Assembly: GCF_019264375.1 (NCBI RefSeq)
Contig: NZ_JAHVAI010000002.1
Location: forward strand, 186,001-250,000
Source of the DNA: Sedimentimonas flavescens
GTDB lineage: Bacteria; Pseudomonadota; Alphaproteobacteria; Rhodobacterales; Rhodobacteraceae
DNA: 64,000 bases
Direction of reading: 5' to 3'
Below the pieces are notes generated by a model, which was not told the origin of the DNA, did no database searches, and was given only the letters and a program-made list of their open reading frames with translations. Shown here piece after piece: positions 18,699 to 26,642 of this stretch (position 1 is the stretch's first letter; every line of letters begins with the position of its first letter). The position numbers were made by a program, and so were the translations under genes.

Positions 18699-20033
18699 AT
18701 GCAGGTCACCGAGACCCTCAACGAAGGCCTCAAGCGCGGCTACACGATCACCATCACCGCTGCTGAACTCGACGAGAAAGTCACCGCGAAGCTTCTCGAA
18801 GCCCAACCCGAAGTCGAGATGAAGGGCTTCCGCAAGGGCAAGGTTCCGCTGGCGATGCTGCGCAAGACCTTCGGCGACCGCGTTCTGGGCGACGCGATGC
18901 AGGAAGCCGTCGATGGCGCGATGTCGGAGCATTTCGAGAAGTCCGGCGATCGCCCCGCGATGCAGCCGAAGATCGAAATGGAAGGCGGCGATAGCTGGAA
19001 GCCGGGCAACGACGTCGTCGTGACCGTGGCCTACGAAGCCCTGCCGGCGATCCCGGAGGTCGATCTGTCGGGCATCAAGCTTGAGCGCATGGTCGTCAAG
19101 GCCGGCGACGACGCCGTGACCGAGGCGCTGGCGAACCTCGCCAAGACCGCGCAGAACTTCGAAAAGCGCCGCAAGGGCTCGAAAGCCAAGGACGGCGATC
19201 AGGTCGTGATCGACTTCGAAGGTTTCGTGGACGGTGAGGCCTTCGAAGGCGGCAAGGGCGAGGACTACCCGCTCGTGCTCGGCTCGGGCTCGTTCATCCC
19301 CGGCTTCGAGGATCAACTCGTCGGCGCCAAGGAAGAGGAAGCCGTCGAAGTCAAGGTGAGCTTCCCCGAGCAGTACGGCGCGGCGCATCTCGCTGGCAAG
19401 GAAGCCCTGTTCAAGTGCACCGTCAAGGAAGTCCGCGGCCCGAAAGAGGCCGAGATCGACGACGAGCTGGCCAAGAAATTCGGCGCCGAGGATCTCGCTG
19501 CGCTGAAAGGCCAGATCGCCGAGCGTCTCGAGGCTGAGTATGTCGGCGCCGCCCGCGCGGTTCTCAAGCGCGGTCTGCTCGACCAGCTCGACGCCGCCGT
19601 CAAGTTCGACCTGCCCCCGTCGCTGGTCGATGCCGAGGCCGCCTCGATCGCGCACCAGCTGTGGCACGAAGAGAACCCCGAGGTTCACGACCACAACCAC
19701 GGCTCGATCGAACCGACCGATGAGCACAAGAAACTGGCCGAGCGCCGCGTGCGCCTGGGTCTGCTGCTGGCCGAACTTGGCCGCAAGCAGGAGATCGAGG
19801 TCACCGACGCCGAGTTCACCCAGGCCGTGCTGAACCAGGCGCGCCAGTATCCGGGCCAGGAACGCGCCTTCTTCGAGTTCGTGCAACAGAACCCGCAGAT
19901 GCAACAGCAGCTGCGCGCGCCGATCTTCGAAGACAAGGTTGTCGACTACGTCGTCAGCGGCGCCGAAGTGGCCGACAAGGAAGTCTCGAAAGAAGACCTC
20001 CAGAAGGCCATCGAAGCCCTGGACGAGATGTAA
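18699..20033 (+). CDS. tig: Trigger factor (ribosome-associated chaperone)
   Basis: Binds nascent chains at the ribosome exit through L23 and has peptidyl-prolyl isomerase activity. The 444-residue protein has the ribosome-binding signature [17 protein letters not shown] (about residues 43-59, with the FRxGxxP motif), the FKBP domain ([15 protein letters not shown] ... [15 protein letters not shown]), and a C-terminal helical arm. Start at 18699 has GAGGA; an upstream extension of 38 codons is rejected. One His-rich stretch ([12 protein letters not shown]) in the C-domain loop may bind metal. Confidence 0.97.
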   Translation: MQVTETLNEGLKRGYTITITAAELDEKVTAKLLEAQPEVEMKGFRKGKVPLAMLRKTFGDRVLGDAMQEAVDGAMSEHFEKSGDRPAMQPKIEMEGGDSWKPGNDVVVTVAYEALPAIPEVDLSGIKLERMVVKAGDDAVTEALANLAKTAQNFEKRRKGSKAKDGDQVVIDFEGFVDGEAFEGGKGEDYPLVLGSGSFIPGFEDQLVGAKEEEAVEVKVSFPEQYGAAHLAGKEALFKCTVKEVRGPKEAEIDDELAKKFGAEDLAALKGQIAERLEAEYVGAARAVLKRGLLDQLDAAVKFDLPPSLVDAEAASIAHQLWHEENPEVHDHNHGSIEPTDEHKKLAERRVRLGLLLAELGRKQEIEVTDAEFTQAVLNQARQYPGQERAFFEFVQQNPQMQQQLRAPIFEDKVVDYVVSGAEVADKEVSKEDLQKAIEALDEM

Positions 20034-20057
20034 GATTTCCCCACCGGGAAACGGAAG

Positions 20058-20081
20058 AACCGCCCTTCGGGGCGGTTTTTT
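20058..20081 (+). terminator. tig terminator
   Basis: 8-bp stem AACCGCCC / GGGCGGTT with a TTCG tetraloop and a following run of six T. A textbook intrinsic terminator 25 bases after the tig stop. Confidence 0.93.
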
Positions 20082-20197
20082 CATTTGTGGCAGGGCCTAA
20101 CCTGCTGTTCCCCACGGCATTGCCGCGACTCGGCCAAAGGCGCAGACTGATCGGCATGGCGGCACGAAACGCCGCCCGGGAGAGGGAGGATATTCTG

Positions 20198-20791
20198 ATG
20201 TCTGCGAACAGGATCACCAGTACCGTTCTGGCCATTGTGCTGGCCACGCCATTCTCTGCTTTGGCAGATGACTACGATCTCGACGCGCTCAGGGCCGCGA
20301 CCGAGAAATACAAGGATGTGAACGTAGCCCTCGCCGAGGGCTTCATCCCCGACCCTTCGGGCCATTGCGTTTCGGCTGCGGCCGAGGGGCTGCCTGCCGA
20401 ATGGGGCGGAATGGGGATCCACTATCTCAATCCGGCGGCCCTGCAGATCACCGGGGCCGAGCCGCGCGTTGACGGCATGAGCACCCATACCGACTTCATG
20501 AAACCGGCGATCCTGCTTTATGAGCCGCAGGCCGACGGCAGTCTCGAGCTGGTTGGCATCGAGAACCTAGTCTTCGAGGCGGCCTGGAAAGCAGCGGGGC
20601 ATGACGGTCCGCCGATGATCAACGGCCGCATGTGGGATCACATGGCCGACAATGCCGACACGGCGGGCGACGAGGCGCATGGCTTCATGCCGCATTACGA
20701 CCAGCACGTCTGGTTGTTCCGCGAGAACCCGGCCGGGACGCTGACGCCGTTCAATCCGAACGTCACCTGCGACCATCACAGCCAAGGCTGA
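20198..20791 (+). CDS. Secreted conserved hypothetical protein
   Basis: A 197-residue exported protein with a signal peptide (about residues 1-24, ending SALA-DDYD). The mature part has GFIPDPSGHCVSAAAEG, GMGIHYLNPAAL, a KPAILLYEPQADGSLELVGIENLVFE block, and HYDQHVWLFRENPAGTLTPFNPNVTC at the end. The same His- and Cys-containing blocks recur in an uncharacterised family of secreted bacterial proteins; paired Cys may form a disulfide and the His could bind metal, but the function is unknown. A GGGAGGA site supports the start. It stands alone between tig and the convergent ribosomal operon. Confidence 0.75.
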   Translation: MSANRITSTVLAIVLATPFSALADDYDLDALRAATEKYKDVNVALAEGFIPDPSGHCVSAAAEGLPAEWGGMGIHYLNPAALQITGAEPRVDGMSTHTDFMKPAILLYEPQADGSLELVGIENLVFEAAWKAAGHDGPPMINGRMWDHMADNADTAGDEAHGFMPHYDQHVWLFRENPAGTLTPFNPNVTCDHHSQG

Positions 20792-20803
20792 CACAAACGA
20801 AAA

Positions 20804-20824
20804 CCGCGCCCCGATGGGGCGCGG
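20804..20824 (-). terminator. rpsF-rpsR-rplI operon terminator
   Basis: 9-bp stem CCGCGCCCC / GGGGCGCGG with a 3-base loop, followed on the minus strand by TTTTCGTTTG, 25 bases after the rplI stop. Confidence 0.85.
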
Positions 20825-20849
20825 CTCGCAGCTTGCGCTGTAAGGTTGA

Positions 20850-21422
20850 TTATTCTTCGTCGCCAGCGGCAGCGCCGACTTCGTCGAAGAGTTCCGCGAT
20901 CTCGAATTCGGCTTCGGCTTCGGCCTCGGCAGCGAGTTCCTGGATCGACTTGCCCGAAGCTTGCAGCTCGGCTTCTTCGGCCGAACGCGCAACGTTCAGA
21001 ACGATGGTCACGTCGACTTCCGGGTGCAGGACAACGTGCACTTCGTGCAGGCCGAGGTCCTTGATCGGAGCTTTGAGAGCAACCTGCTTCTTGTCCACCG
21101 AGAAGCCGGCGGCGGTGGCGGCCTCGGCGGCGTCACGCGGGGTGACCGAGCCGTAGAGCGCGCCGGCGTCCGAAGCCGAGCGAATCACGATGAACTGCTG
21201 GCCACCAAGTTTCGCGGCCAGAGCGTCGGCCTCTTTCTTGGTTTCCAGGTTGCGGGCTTCGAGCTGGGCCTTGCGGGTCTCGAACGAAGCGATGTTGGCT
21301 TCGTTGGCGCGCAGCGCCTTGCCCTGCGGCAGCAGGAAGTTGCGGGCGTAGCCGTCCTTGACGTTCACGACCTCGCCCATCTGGCCAAGCTTGGCCACAC
21401 GTTCCAGAAGGATGACTTGCAT
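20850..21422 (-). CDS. rplI: 50S ribosomal protein L9
   Basis: Elongated two-domain protein of the large subunit. The N-domain has the L9 signature [32 protein letters not shown], and the C-domain includes [14 protein letters not shown] and [14 protein letters not shown]. At 190 residues it exceeds the usual ~150: the last ~40 are an acidic, Ala/Glu-rich tail ending AGDEE. AAGGAG precedes the start. Third gene of the rpsF-rpsR-rplI operon, 12 bases after rpsR. Confidence 0.97.
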   Translation of the reverse strand: MQVILLERVAKLGQMGEVVNVKDGYARNFLLPQGKALRANEANIASFETRKAQLEARNLETKKEADALAAKLGGQQFIVIRSASDAGALYGSVTPRDAAEAATAAGFSVDKKQVALKAPIKDLGLHEVHVVLHPEVDVTIVLNVARSAEEAELQASGKSIQELAAEAEAEAEFEIAELFDEVGAAAGDEE

Positions 21423-21434
21423 GGGTCTGGCTCC

Positions 21435-21662
21435 TTACTTCACGGCGTAGGGCAGCAGGGCGAGGAAACGCGCGCGCTTGATGGCACGGGCGAGTTCACG
21501 CTGCTTCTTGGCCGAAACGGCGGTGATGCGGGCGGGCACGATCTTGCCACGCTCGGAGATGTAGCGCTGCAGCAGACGCACATCTTTGTAGTCGATTTTC
21601 GGCGCGTTTTCACCCGAGAACGGGCACACCTTGCGACGACGGAAAAACGGTTTGTTCGCCAT
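21435..21662 (-). CDS. rpsR: 30S ribosomal protein S18
   Basis: Small-subunit platform protein that pairs with S6 on 16S RNA helix 22. The 75-residue chain has [13 protein letters not shown] at the start, with the Cys typical of the family, and [44 protein letters not shown] precedes the ATG. It lies 17 bases after rpsF. Confidence 0.98.
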   Translation of the reverse strand: MANKPFFRRRKVCPFSGENAPKIDYKDVRLLQRYISERGKIVPARITAVSAKKQRELARAIKRARFLALLPYAVK

Positions 21663-21679
21663 GGGTTATGCTCCTCGGA

Positions 21680-22051
21680 TCAACGGCGCTCGCGGCGTTC
21701 GCCGCGCTCGGGACGGCCTTCACGGTCGTCGCGCTTCTGCATCTGCACCGAGGGGCCTTCCTCGTGCGCTTCGACCTTGACGGTCAGAACGCGCATGACG
21801 TCGTCGTGCAGGCGGGCCAGACGCTCCATTTCCTGCACGGCCGCCGACGGGGCGTTGGTGCGCAGGTAGGCGTAGTGGCCCTTGCGGTTCTTGTTGATCT
21901 TGTAGGCCATGGTCTTCACGCCCCAGTACTCGCTCTCAACGACTTTACCGCCGTTGTCCGCGAGGACGGTCGAGAAGTGTTCGACAAGGCCTTCGGCCTG
22001 CGCGTTGGACAGGTCCTGACGCGCGATGAGGACATGCTCGTAAAGCGGCAT
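21680..22051 (-). CDS. rpsF: 30S ribosomal protein S6
   Basis: Platform protein that binds with S18. The 123-residue protein has MPLYEHVLIARQDLSNAQAE at the start and the conserved GVKTMAYKINKNRKGHYAYL block; a basic/acidic tail (EDREGRPERGERRERR) extends the C-terminus, as in other Rhodobacterales. AGGAG precedes the ATG. First gene of the rpsF-rpsR-rplI operon; ssb is not between them. Confidence 0.97.
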   Translation of the reverse strand: MPLYEHVLIARQDLSNAQAEGLVEHFSTVLADNGGKVVESEYWGVKTMAYKINKNRKGHYAYLRTNAPSAAVQEMERLARLHDDVMRVLTVKVEAHEEGPSVQMQKRDDREGRPERGERRERR

Positions 22052-22083
22052 GTGTGCTCCTGTTTTGCTCAGGCGGCTTCATA

Positions 22084-22112
22084 GGTGGGGTCTGAAACTT
22101 CCGCGACCCACC
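22084..22112 (-). promoter_or_regulatory. Candidate ribosomal leader hairpin before rpsF
   Basis: On the minus strand GGTGGGTC pairs with GACCCCACC (one extra C) around a 12-base loop, ending 32 bases before the rpsF start. S6-S18 autoregulatory leaders are common before rpsF; this stem is a candidate, though I could not confirm the defining bulge sequence. Confidence 0.3.
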
Positions 22113-22258
22113 ACGAGAGGCTCCGCCGGTTCATACGAATACGGAAGTCCGCGCGTTATAGGCGATTGGGCGGGCGATGCAAGGGCTCGTTTGTGCCGAG
22201 GCGAATTGCCCTGCCCGCCGCTCTGGCCTAAGCAGGTTGAAACAGACCGAGGACACCG

Positions 22259-22786
22259 ATGGCACGCTTCCTGATCCTTTTGCAAGAGGTCGTCTCCCAG
22301 GCCGGGCTGATCGTTCTGGCCGGTATCGCGGCCTATCTGCTGACGCTTTTTGCCGCCGATGCGCTGCCGCTGGTCACCGGCCATGGCGCGCCCGGCTCGG
22401 CCCGCGCCTGGATCGAGCTGCCCCGCGCGATGCTCGGAACCGAGCTTCTGGCCGCCTTCGCGGGCCTGTGGTGCCTGCTGGCGCTTGGCCTGCCGCGCAA
22501 CCCGATCTTCGTGCAGATCACCGACGTGTTGGCCGAGGGGATGGTCTTCGTCATCGGTATCGCGGTTGGCATCGTGCTGACCGGCGCGATTGGCGACATC
22601 TGGGCGGGCGCCCCGCTGCGGCGCGAGTTGGCCTCGGTGTGGCTGCCGCTGCTGCGTTACGCCGTCCTTGCCTGCGCGCTTCTGTGGCTGCCGGGCTACC
22701 TTGCCCGCGGCAGTTTTCCGGCCTGGCTCCGCGTGGCCAGCCTGATCGCGGTGTTGGGGATCGCCTTCCTGATCTACGCGAACTAA
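22259..22786 (+). CDS. Small integral membrane protein of unknown function
   Basis: A 175-residue protein with about five hydrophobic segments (near residues 13-34, 62-78, 90-112, 127-146, 156-173), short polar links and no recognised motif. GAGGAC lies seven bases upstream of the ATG. It is divergent from rpsF and converges with the EamA transporter gene, the stops being only seven bases apart, so no terminator separates them. Not recognised; could be a YccF/DUF-type envelope protein, but nothing specific supports a function. Confidence 0.6.
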   Translation: MARFLILLQEVVSQAGLIVLAGIAAYLLTLFAADALPLVTGHGAPGSARAWIELPRAMLGTELLAAFAGLWCLLALGLPRNPIFVQITDVLAEGMVFVIGIAVGIVLTGAIGDIWAGAPLRRELASVWLPLLRYAVLACALLWLPGYLARGSFPAWLRVASLIAVLGIAFLIYAN

Positions 22787-22793
22787 GCCGCCC

Positions 22794-23696
22794 TTAACCC
22801 CGGCTTGCGACCAGGATCCCCGCAAGGATCGCGCCGAAACCGATGGCGTGATACATGTGCAGCTGCTCGCCCAGGAAAATCGTGGACAGCACCGCACCGT
22901 AAAGCGGCAGCAGGTGGATCGCCTGCCCTGCCCGCGCTGGCCCCGCGATCACCACCGCGCGCATGTAAAGGATATAGGCCAGCACCGAGGGCACCACGCC
23001 CACATAGATCAGCGCGAAAACCGAGGCCCCCGTCCAGACCGGCGCGCGGCCCTGCGACAGCTCCCACCCCCAGAGCGGCGCAAGAAAGACCAGCGCGATG
23101 GCGATCTGCACCGCCAGCAGGCCAAGCCGGTTCACCTCGGGCGGGAAGGATTTCAGCATCAGTGTATAGACCGCCCAGCACACCATCGCCGTGAAGATGA
23201 TCAGATCCCCGCGCGAAAACTCAAGCGCGATCAGCCGAGACCAGTCGCCATGCAGAACGATGCTCGCCACCCCGAGCGTCGAGATCACCAGACCCGCAAT
23301 CTGTGCGCCGCGCAAATGCTGCCCCCAGAACAGCGCGCCGAGCGCCAGGATCAACAGCGGGATCGTAGAATTGAGCAGCATCCCGTTCGTCGCCGTGGTC
23401 GATTGCAGCCCCAGATAGACGAGCGCGTTGAACGCCACGACCCCCGGCACCGCCAGCCCCACGATCCGCAGCCAGTGCTGACGGTAAAGCGCGAAGTCAC
23501 GCCGCATATAGGGCCATGCGAAGGGCAGCAGGCACAAAAGCGCAATCGCCCACCGCCCGAACGAAAGGCCCATCGGCGGCAACTCCCCGCGCGAGGCCCG
23601 CGCGACGATGAAATTCCCCGCCCAGAACAGCGGCGGCAGCACCAGCGAGGCATAGCCCTTGAACCCGATCCCCGGTTGCGCCTGCGTCTCGCTCAT
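22794..23696 (-). CDS. EamA/DMT-family transporter
   Basis: Drug/metabolite transporter superfamily permease with ten predicted helices in two EamA repeats. Repeat 1 starts LPPLFWAGNFIVARASRGELPP and includes ALVYLGLQSTTATNGMLLNSTIPLLILALGALFWGQ; repeat 2 includes GDLIIFTAMVCWAVYTLMLK and VVPSVLAYILYMRAV. Length (300 residues) is standard. Substrate cannot be told; amino acids or their derivatives are common for this family. Alone on the minus strand upstream of the FAH hydrolase stop. Confidence 0.9.
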   Translation of the reverse strand: MSETQAQPGIGFKGYASLVLPPLFWAGNFIVARASRGELPPMGLSFGRWAIALLCLLPFAWPYMRRDFALYRQHWLRIVGLAVPGVVAFNALVYLGLQSTTATNGMLLNSTIPLLILALGALFWGQHLRGAQIAGLVISTLGVASIVLHGDWSRLIALEFSRGDLIIFTAMVCWAVYTLMLKSFPPEVNRLGLLAVQIAIALVFLAPLWGWELSQGRAPVWTGASVFALIYVGVVPSVLAYILYMRAVVIAGPARAGQAIHLLPLYGAVLSTIFLGEQLHMYHAIGFGAILAGILVASRG

Positions 23697-23844
23697 ACCG
23701 AACCCTTTCCTTTGGCCCCGGTTTGGGCGATTTCGGAGGACGCGGCAAGGGGTGCGCTACCCGCTCCGGTCATGGCCGCATAGCCGCCAGCGAAACGCTC
23801 GCGGGGAGAACATCTGGCGATGGCGGATGGGCGCGCCCCTTGTG

Positions 23845-24687
23845 TCAGGCCGCGACAATCTCCTGCCGCTGCGCGCCAAGCCCCTCGATGCCAAGTTCGA
23901 CCACATCGCCGACATTCAGGAAACGCGGCGGCTTCAGCCCCATGCCCACGCCGGGCGGGGTGCCGGTGGTGATGATGTCGCCGGGCTCTAGCGTCATAAA
24001 CTGGCTGAGATAGCTGACGAGGTAAGCGACACCGTAAACCATCGTCGCGGTCGAGCCCTTCTGCATCCCCTGCCCGTTCACGCTCAGCCACATCGGCAGC
24101 GCCTGCGGGTCGGCCACCTGGTCGCGCGTCACCAGCCAGGGGCCGATCGGCGCGAAAGTGTCATGGCTCTTGCCCTTCACCCATTGGCCCGAACGCTCGG
24201 TCTGGAACCCGCGCTCGGACACATCATTGCACAACATGTAGCCCGCAACATGATCTAGCGCCTCGTCCTTTGTCACATATTTCGCGCGCTTGCCGATGAC
24301 GAAGGCCAGCTCCACCTCCCAGTCGAGCTTTTCCGACCCGCGCGGCTTTTCGGTCGCGTCATTGGGCCCGCAGATCGCGCTGGTGGCCTTCATGAAGACC
24401 ACGGGCTCGGGCGGAGCCTGCATCCCGGCTTCGGCGGCGTGATCGGCGTAGTTGAGGCCAATGGCGATCATCTTGCCCACGCCCGCAACCGGCGCCCCGA
24501 TCCGGGCGCCCTCGGGCACCTTCGGCAGCGTCGCGGGATCGAGCGCGCGCAGCGCCGCCAGCCCCTTGTCGGACAACACATCGCCCGAAATATCCCCCAC
24601 GACCGAGGACAGATCGCGCATCGCCCCGGCCTCATCCAGCATCCCTGGCTTTTCGGCCCCGGCCTCACCCCAACGCAACAGTTTCAT
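23845..24687 (-). CDS. Fumarylacetoacetate hydrolase-family protein
   Basis: Metal-dependent C-C hydrolase/lyase acting on acylpyruvate-type substrates. The 280-residue protein has IAIGLNYADHAAEAG, GPNDATEKPRGSEKLDWEVELAFVIGK (metal-binding Glu residues), YMLCNDVSERGFQ and GDIITTGTPPGVGMG, in the order typical of two-domain FAH enzymes such as the 2-keto-3-deoxy sugar acid hydrolases. Substrate is not determined by context. A GGAGGAG site precedes the ATG. It overlaps the end of the adenine methyltransferase gene by 23 bases, so the two are likely co-transcribed. Confidence 0.9.
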   Translation of the reverse strand: MKLLRWGEAGAEKPGMLDEAGAMRDLSSVVGDISGDVLSDKGLAALRALDPATLPKVPEGARIGAPVAGVGKMIAIGLNYADHAAEAGMQAPPEPVVFMKATSAICGPNDATEKPRGSEKLDWEVELAFVIGKRAKYVTKDEALDHVAGYMLCNDVSERGFQTERSGQWVKGKSHDTFAPIGPWLVTRDQVADPQALPMWLSVNGQGMQKGSTATMVYGVAYLVSYLSQFMTLEPGDIITTGTPPGVGMGLKPPRFLNVGDVVELGIEGLGAQRQEIVAA

Positions 24688-26293
24688 CGCTCGCTCCTCC
24701 GCTTGCCGCGTCCTGCGCGGCCTCCATCACCAACCGGGTCAGAGCGTCGTCCGCCCCGCTTTTTCCGTCGTTCAGCGCCTCCAGCGCCGCCCCGAGTGCC
24801 GCGATCCGCGCCGCAGAGACCGCACGCAGGTCGGGCACCGGGATCTCCAACAGATCGCGCGGCTCGACCTTTTGCAATCCGCGCGCGTAAATCCGCATCC
24901 TTCCACGCATCAGCGCCTGCACCGGCGCGCTGTTGAGGCAGGCCACAAGCGCCTTGGAGCGGGCCGGATCGTCCTGCAAAGGGAAGATGCCGTGGAATGC
25001 GGTCAACTGCCAGACCTCCGCGGTGTTCAGGATGAAGCGCATCTGCCCGCGCCCGAAGGTCGCGGCCCAGATCGGCGCACGGTAGAGCCGCTCGGGCGCA
25101 TACCAAGGCCTGCGGTTGCGCGTCAGAAAGCGGTTGTGCAACCCCTCGGCCTCACCCTGCGCGACATAGGAGGCCTCGGCCTCGGTCAAGGATTTGGTTG
25201 GCGCGAAGAACTGGGTCGGGCGACCGGCCCTGATAAGCGATTTGAATTCCGCAGGCCCGAATATAAGCGATGGCACATCCGCCGATTTCGCGACACAGGG
25301 CAGGCATTGGCTCGCACGCAACCCAATCTCCGTCGCGCGTTCGCGGCTCAGATGAAAGAAACCGTTGGCCCCGGTGGCGATCCCGCGCCGCGTGGTAGCC
25401 AGCGCCGAGAGCGGCACGAACCCCGGCGGGATCGGCGCTTCATCGTCGCGGATCAACTCGTCCCATTTCGGGGCGGCCAGCAGCGCCTCTGGCGTAACCC
25501 ACCGCTGCGTGACGCCGGGCGGCAAAGGGCCAGCGCGCGAAGGCAGCCGGGCATCGGCGGGCACGAAGGTCGCACGGATTTCCGCCGGGATCGGTTCGAC
25601 GTGCGCTGGCGCCTCCAGCAGCACCAAAGACGCCGTAGTCAGGGTTTTCTCGAACACCGGACGATAGGCACAGAACTGAATGATTTCTCTTAGGTATCCG
25701 CCCCTTACGAGATGTTCTTTAAGCTGCCCAGAGGTATTGGCATTGGCCCATTCTGCGGGCAGCAGAAACGCCGCCCGTCCGCCCGGCGCCAGCCGCGCAA
25801 GCGCCTCGAACAGGAAAAGAACATAGGCATTCGTCAGCCCCGACAGCGCAATTCCGAAGTGCTCGGCCGTTGCGCGCACCTGCGCGCGCAGGGCGGTTCC
25901 GGCGCCGGGGCGCAGAAAAGGCGGGTTGGCGATAATCGCGTCAAAGCGCTCGTCGAGCGGTGCCTCGAAAAAGCTGGCTTCGTGCAGCGTCAGGTTCATG
26001 CCTGCGCAAGCTGACCGGCCAGCGGCAGCGATCTGCGCGTCGAGCTCATAGCCCGTGACGGCAATGCCGGGCTGCCGGGCGACCACGGCGCGCGCAAGGA
26101 TACCTGTCCCAAATGCCGGATCTAAAAGGGTTTTTGGATCTTTTCCGCCGACCCAATCGGCCATCGCGGCGGCGCAATCGGGCGGGGTCAGCACCTGAGC
26201 GAAACGCCTGCGATGGGCTTTCGTGCTGGCCTGAAGATAGGCACGCTCGGGGCTGGTCTGCCCACCGCTCTCGCTGTCCTCATCCAAGCTCAT
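24665..26293 (-). CDS. Orphan N6-adenine DNA methyltransferase (Eco57I-like)
   Basis: Probable gamma-class adenine methyltransferase of 542 residues. Motif X-like RRRFAQVLTPPDCAAAMADWV (about 28-48), AdoMet motif LLDPAFGTG (57-64), YELD, and catalytic NPPF (123-126) are all present, followed by a helical C-terminal half that resembles the specificity domain of type IIG/Eco57I-like enzymes (LKEHLVRGGYLREIIQF, IPVPDLRAV). No N-terminal nuclease domain and no restriction gene next door, so it appears orphan. It overlaps the FAH gene. An alternative is an RNA- or protein-directed methylase, less likely given NPPF plus the C-terminal half. Confidence 0.82.
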   Translation of the reverse strand: MSLDEDSESGGQTSPERAYLQASTKAHRRRFAQVLTPPDCAAAMADWVGGKDPKTLLDPAFGTGILARAVVARQPGIAVTGYELDAQIAAAGRSACAGMNLTLHEASFFEAPLDERFDAIIANPPFLRPGAGTALRAQVRATAEHFGIALSGLTNAYVLFLFEALARLAPGGRAAFLLPAEWANANTSGQLKEHLVRGGYLREIIQFCAYRPVFEKTLTTASLVLLEAPAHVEPIPAEIRATFVPADARLPSRAGPLPPGVTQRWVTPEALLAAPKWDELIRDDEAPIPPGFVPLSALATTRRGIATGANGFFHLSRERATEIGLRASQCLPCVAKSADVPSLIFGPAEFKSLIRAGRPTQFFAPTKSLTEAEASYVAQGEAEGLHNRFLTRNRRPWYAPERLYRAPIWAATFGRGQMRFILNTAEVWQLTAFHGIFPLQDDPARSKALVACLNSAPVQALMRGRMRIYARGLQKVEPRDLLEIPVPDLRAVSAARIAALGAALEALNDGKSGADDALTRLVMEAAQDAASGGASDETVALG

Positions 26294-26642
26294 GCCGCCC
26301 CCGTTCGGCCCGGATCATGGGCAAGCCTTGGGGCGGCTGCAAGCCCCCCTCTGCCCGCGCCAATGTGCTCCGGGGAAATCGCTCATCAGCCCGCGCCCCG
26401 CGCACATGGGCTCAGGACGGGCGGCCGCATACGGTTGCGTCCCGGCGCTGGCAGGAGGATCGCGCAGTTGCATGTCCGCAGACAGAGTACGGCGGCCGCC
26501 CGGACCGCCGCTCAAAGGCTTATAGAACAGCCTCAGCCATGCTGGCCCGGCGCCTTGTTCAAGACACCATCGGAAGAATCAGCATCCAAATAGCCTTCAA
26601 GTTACAGGGCATTCCGCTCACATCAGAGTGTCGCGGCCCGCC
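26294..26642. other. 349-base gap between methyltransferase and pepT
   Basis: No convincing gene. Several short open frames on both strands lack ribosome binding sites and family patterns. The main structure is an 11-base perfect inverted repeat CGGGCGGCCGC (26418-26428) and GCGGCCGCCCG (26492-26502) with 63 bases between, which could fold as a stem-loop RNA. The right third (26560-26630) is AT-richer and may hold promoter elements for the methyltransferase, which starts at 26293 on the minus strand. Confidence 0.5.

Noticed and set aside
24665-26293. Complete restriction-modification system
   Set aside because: Only the methyltransferase is present; neighbours are FAH hydrolase and pepT, with no nuclease gene or domain.
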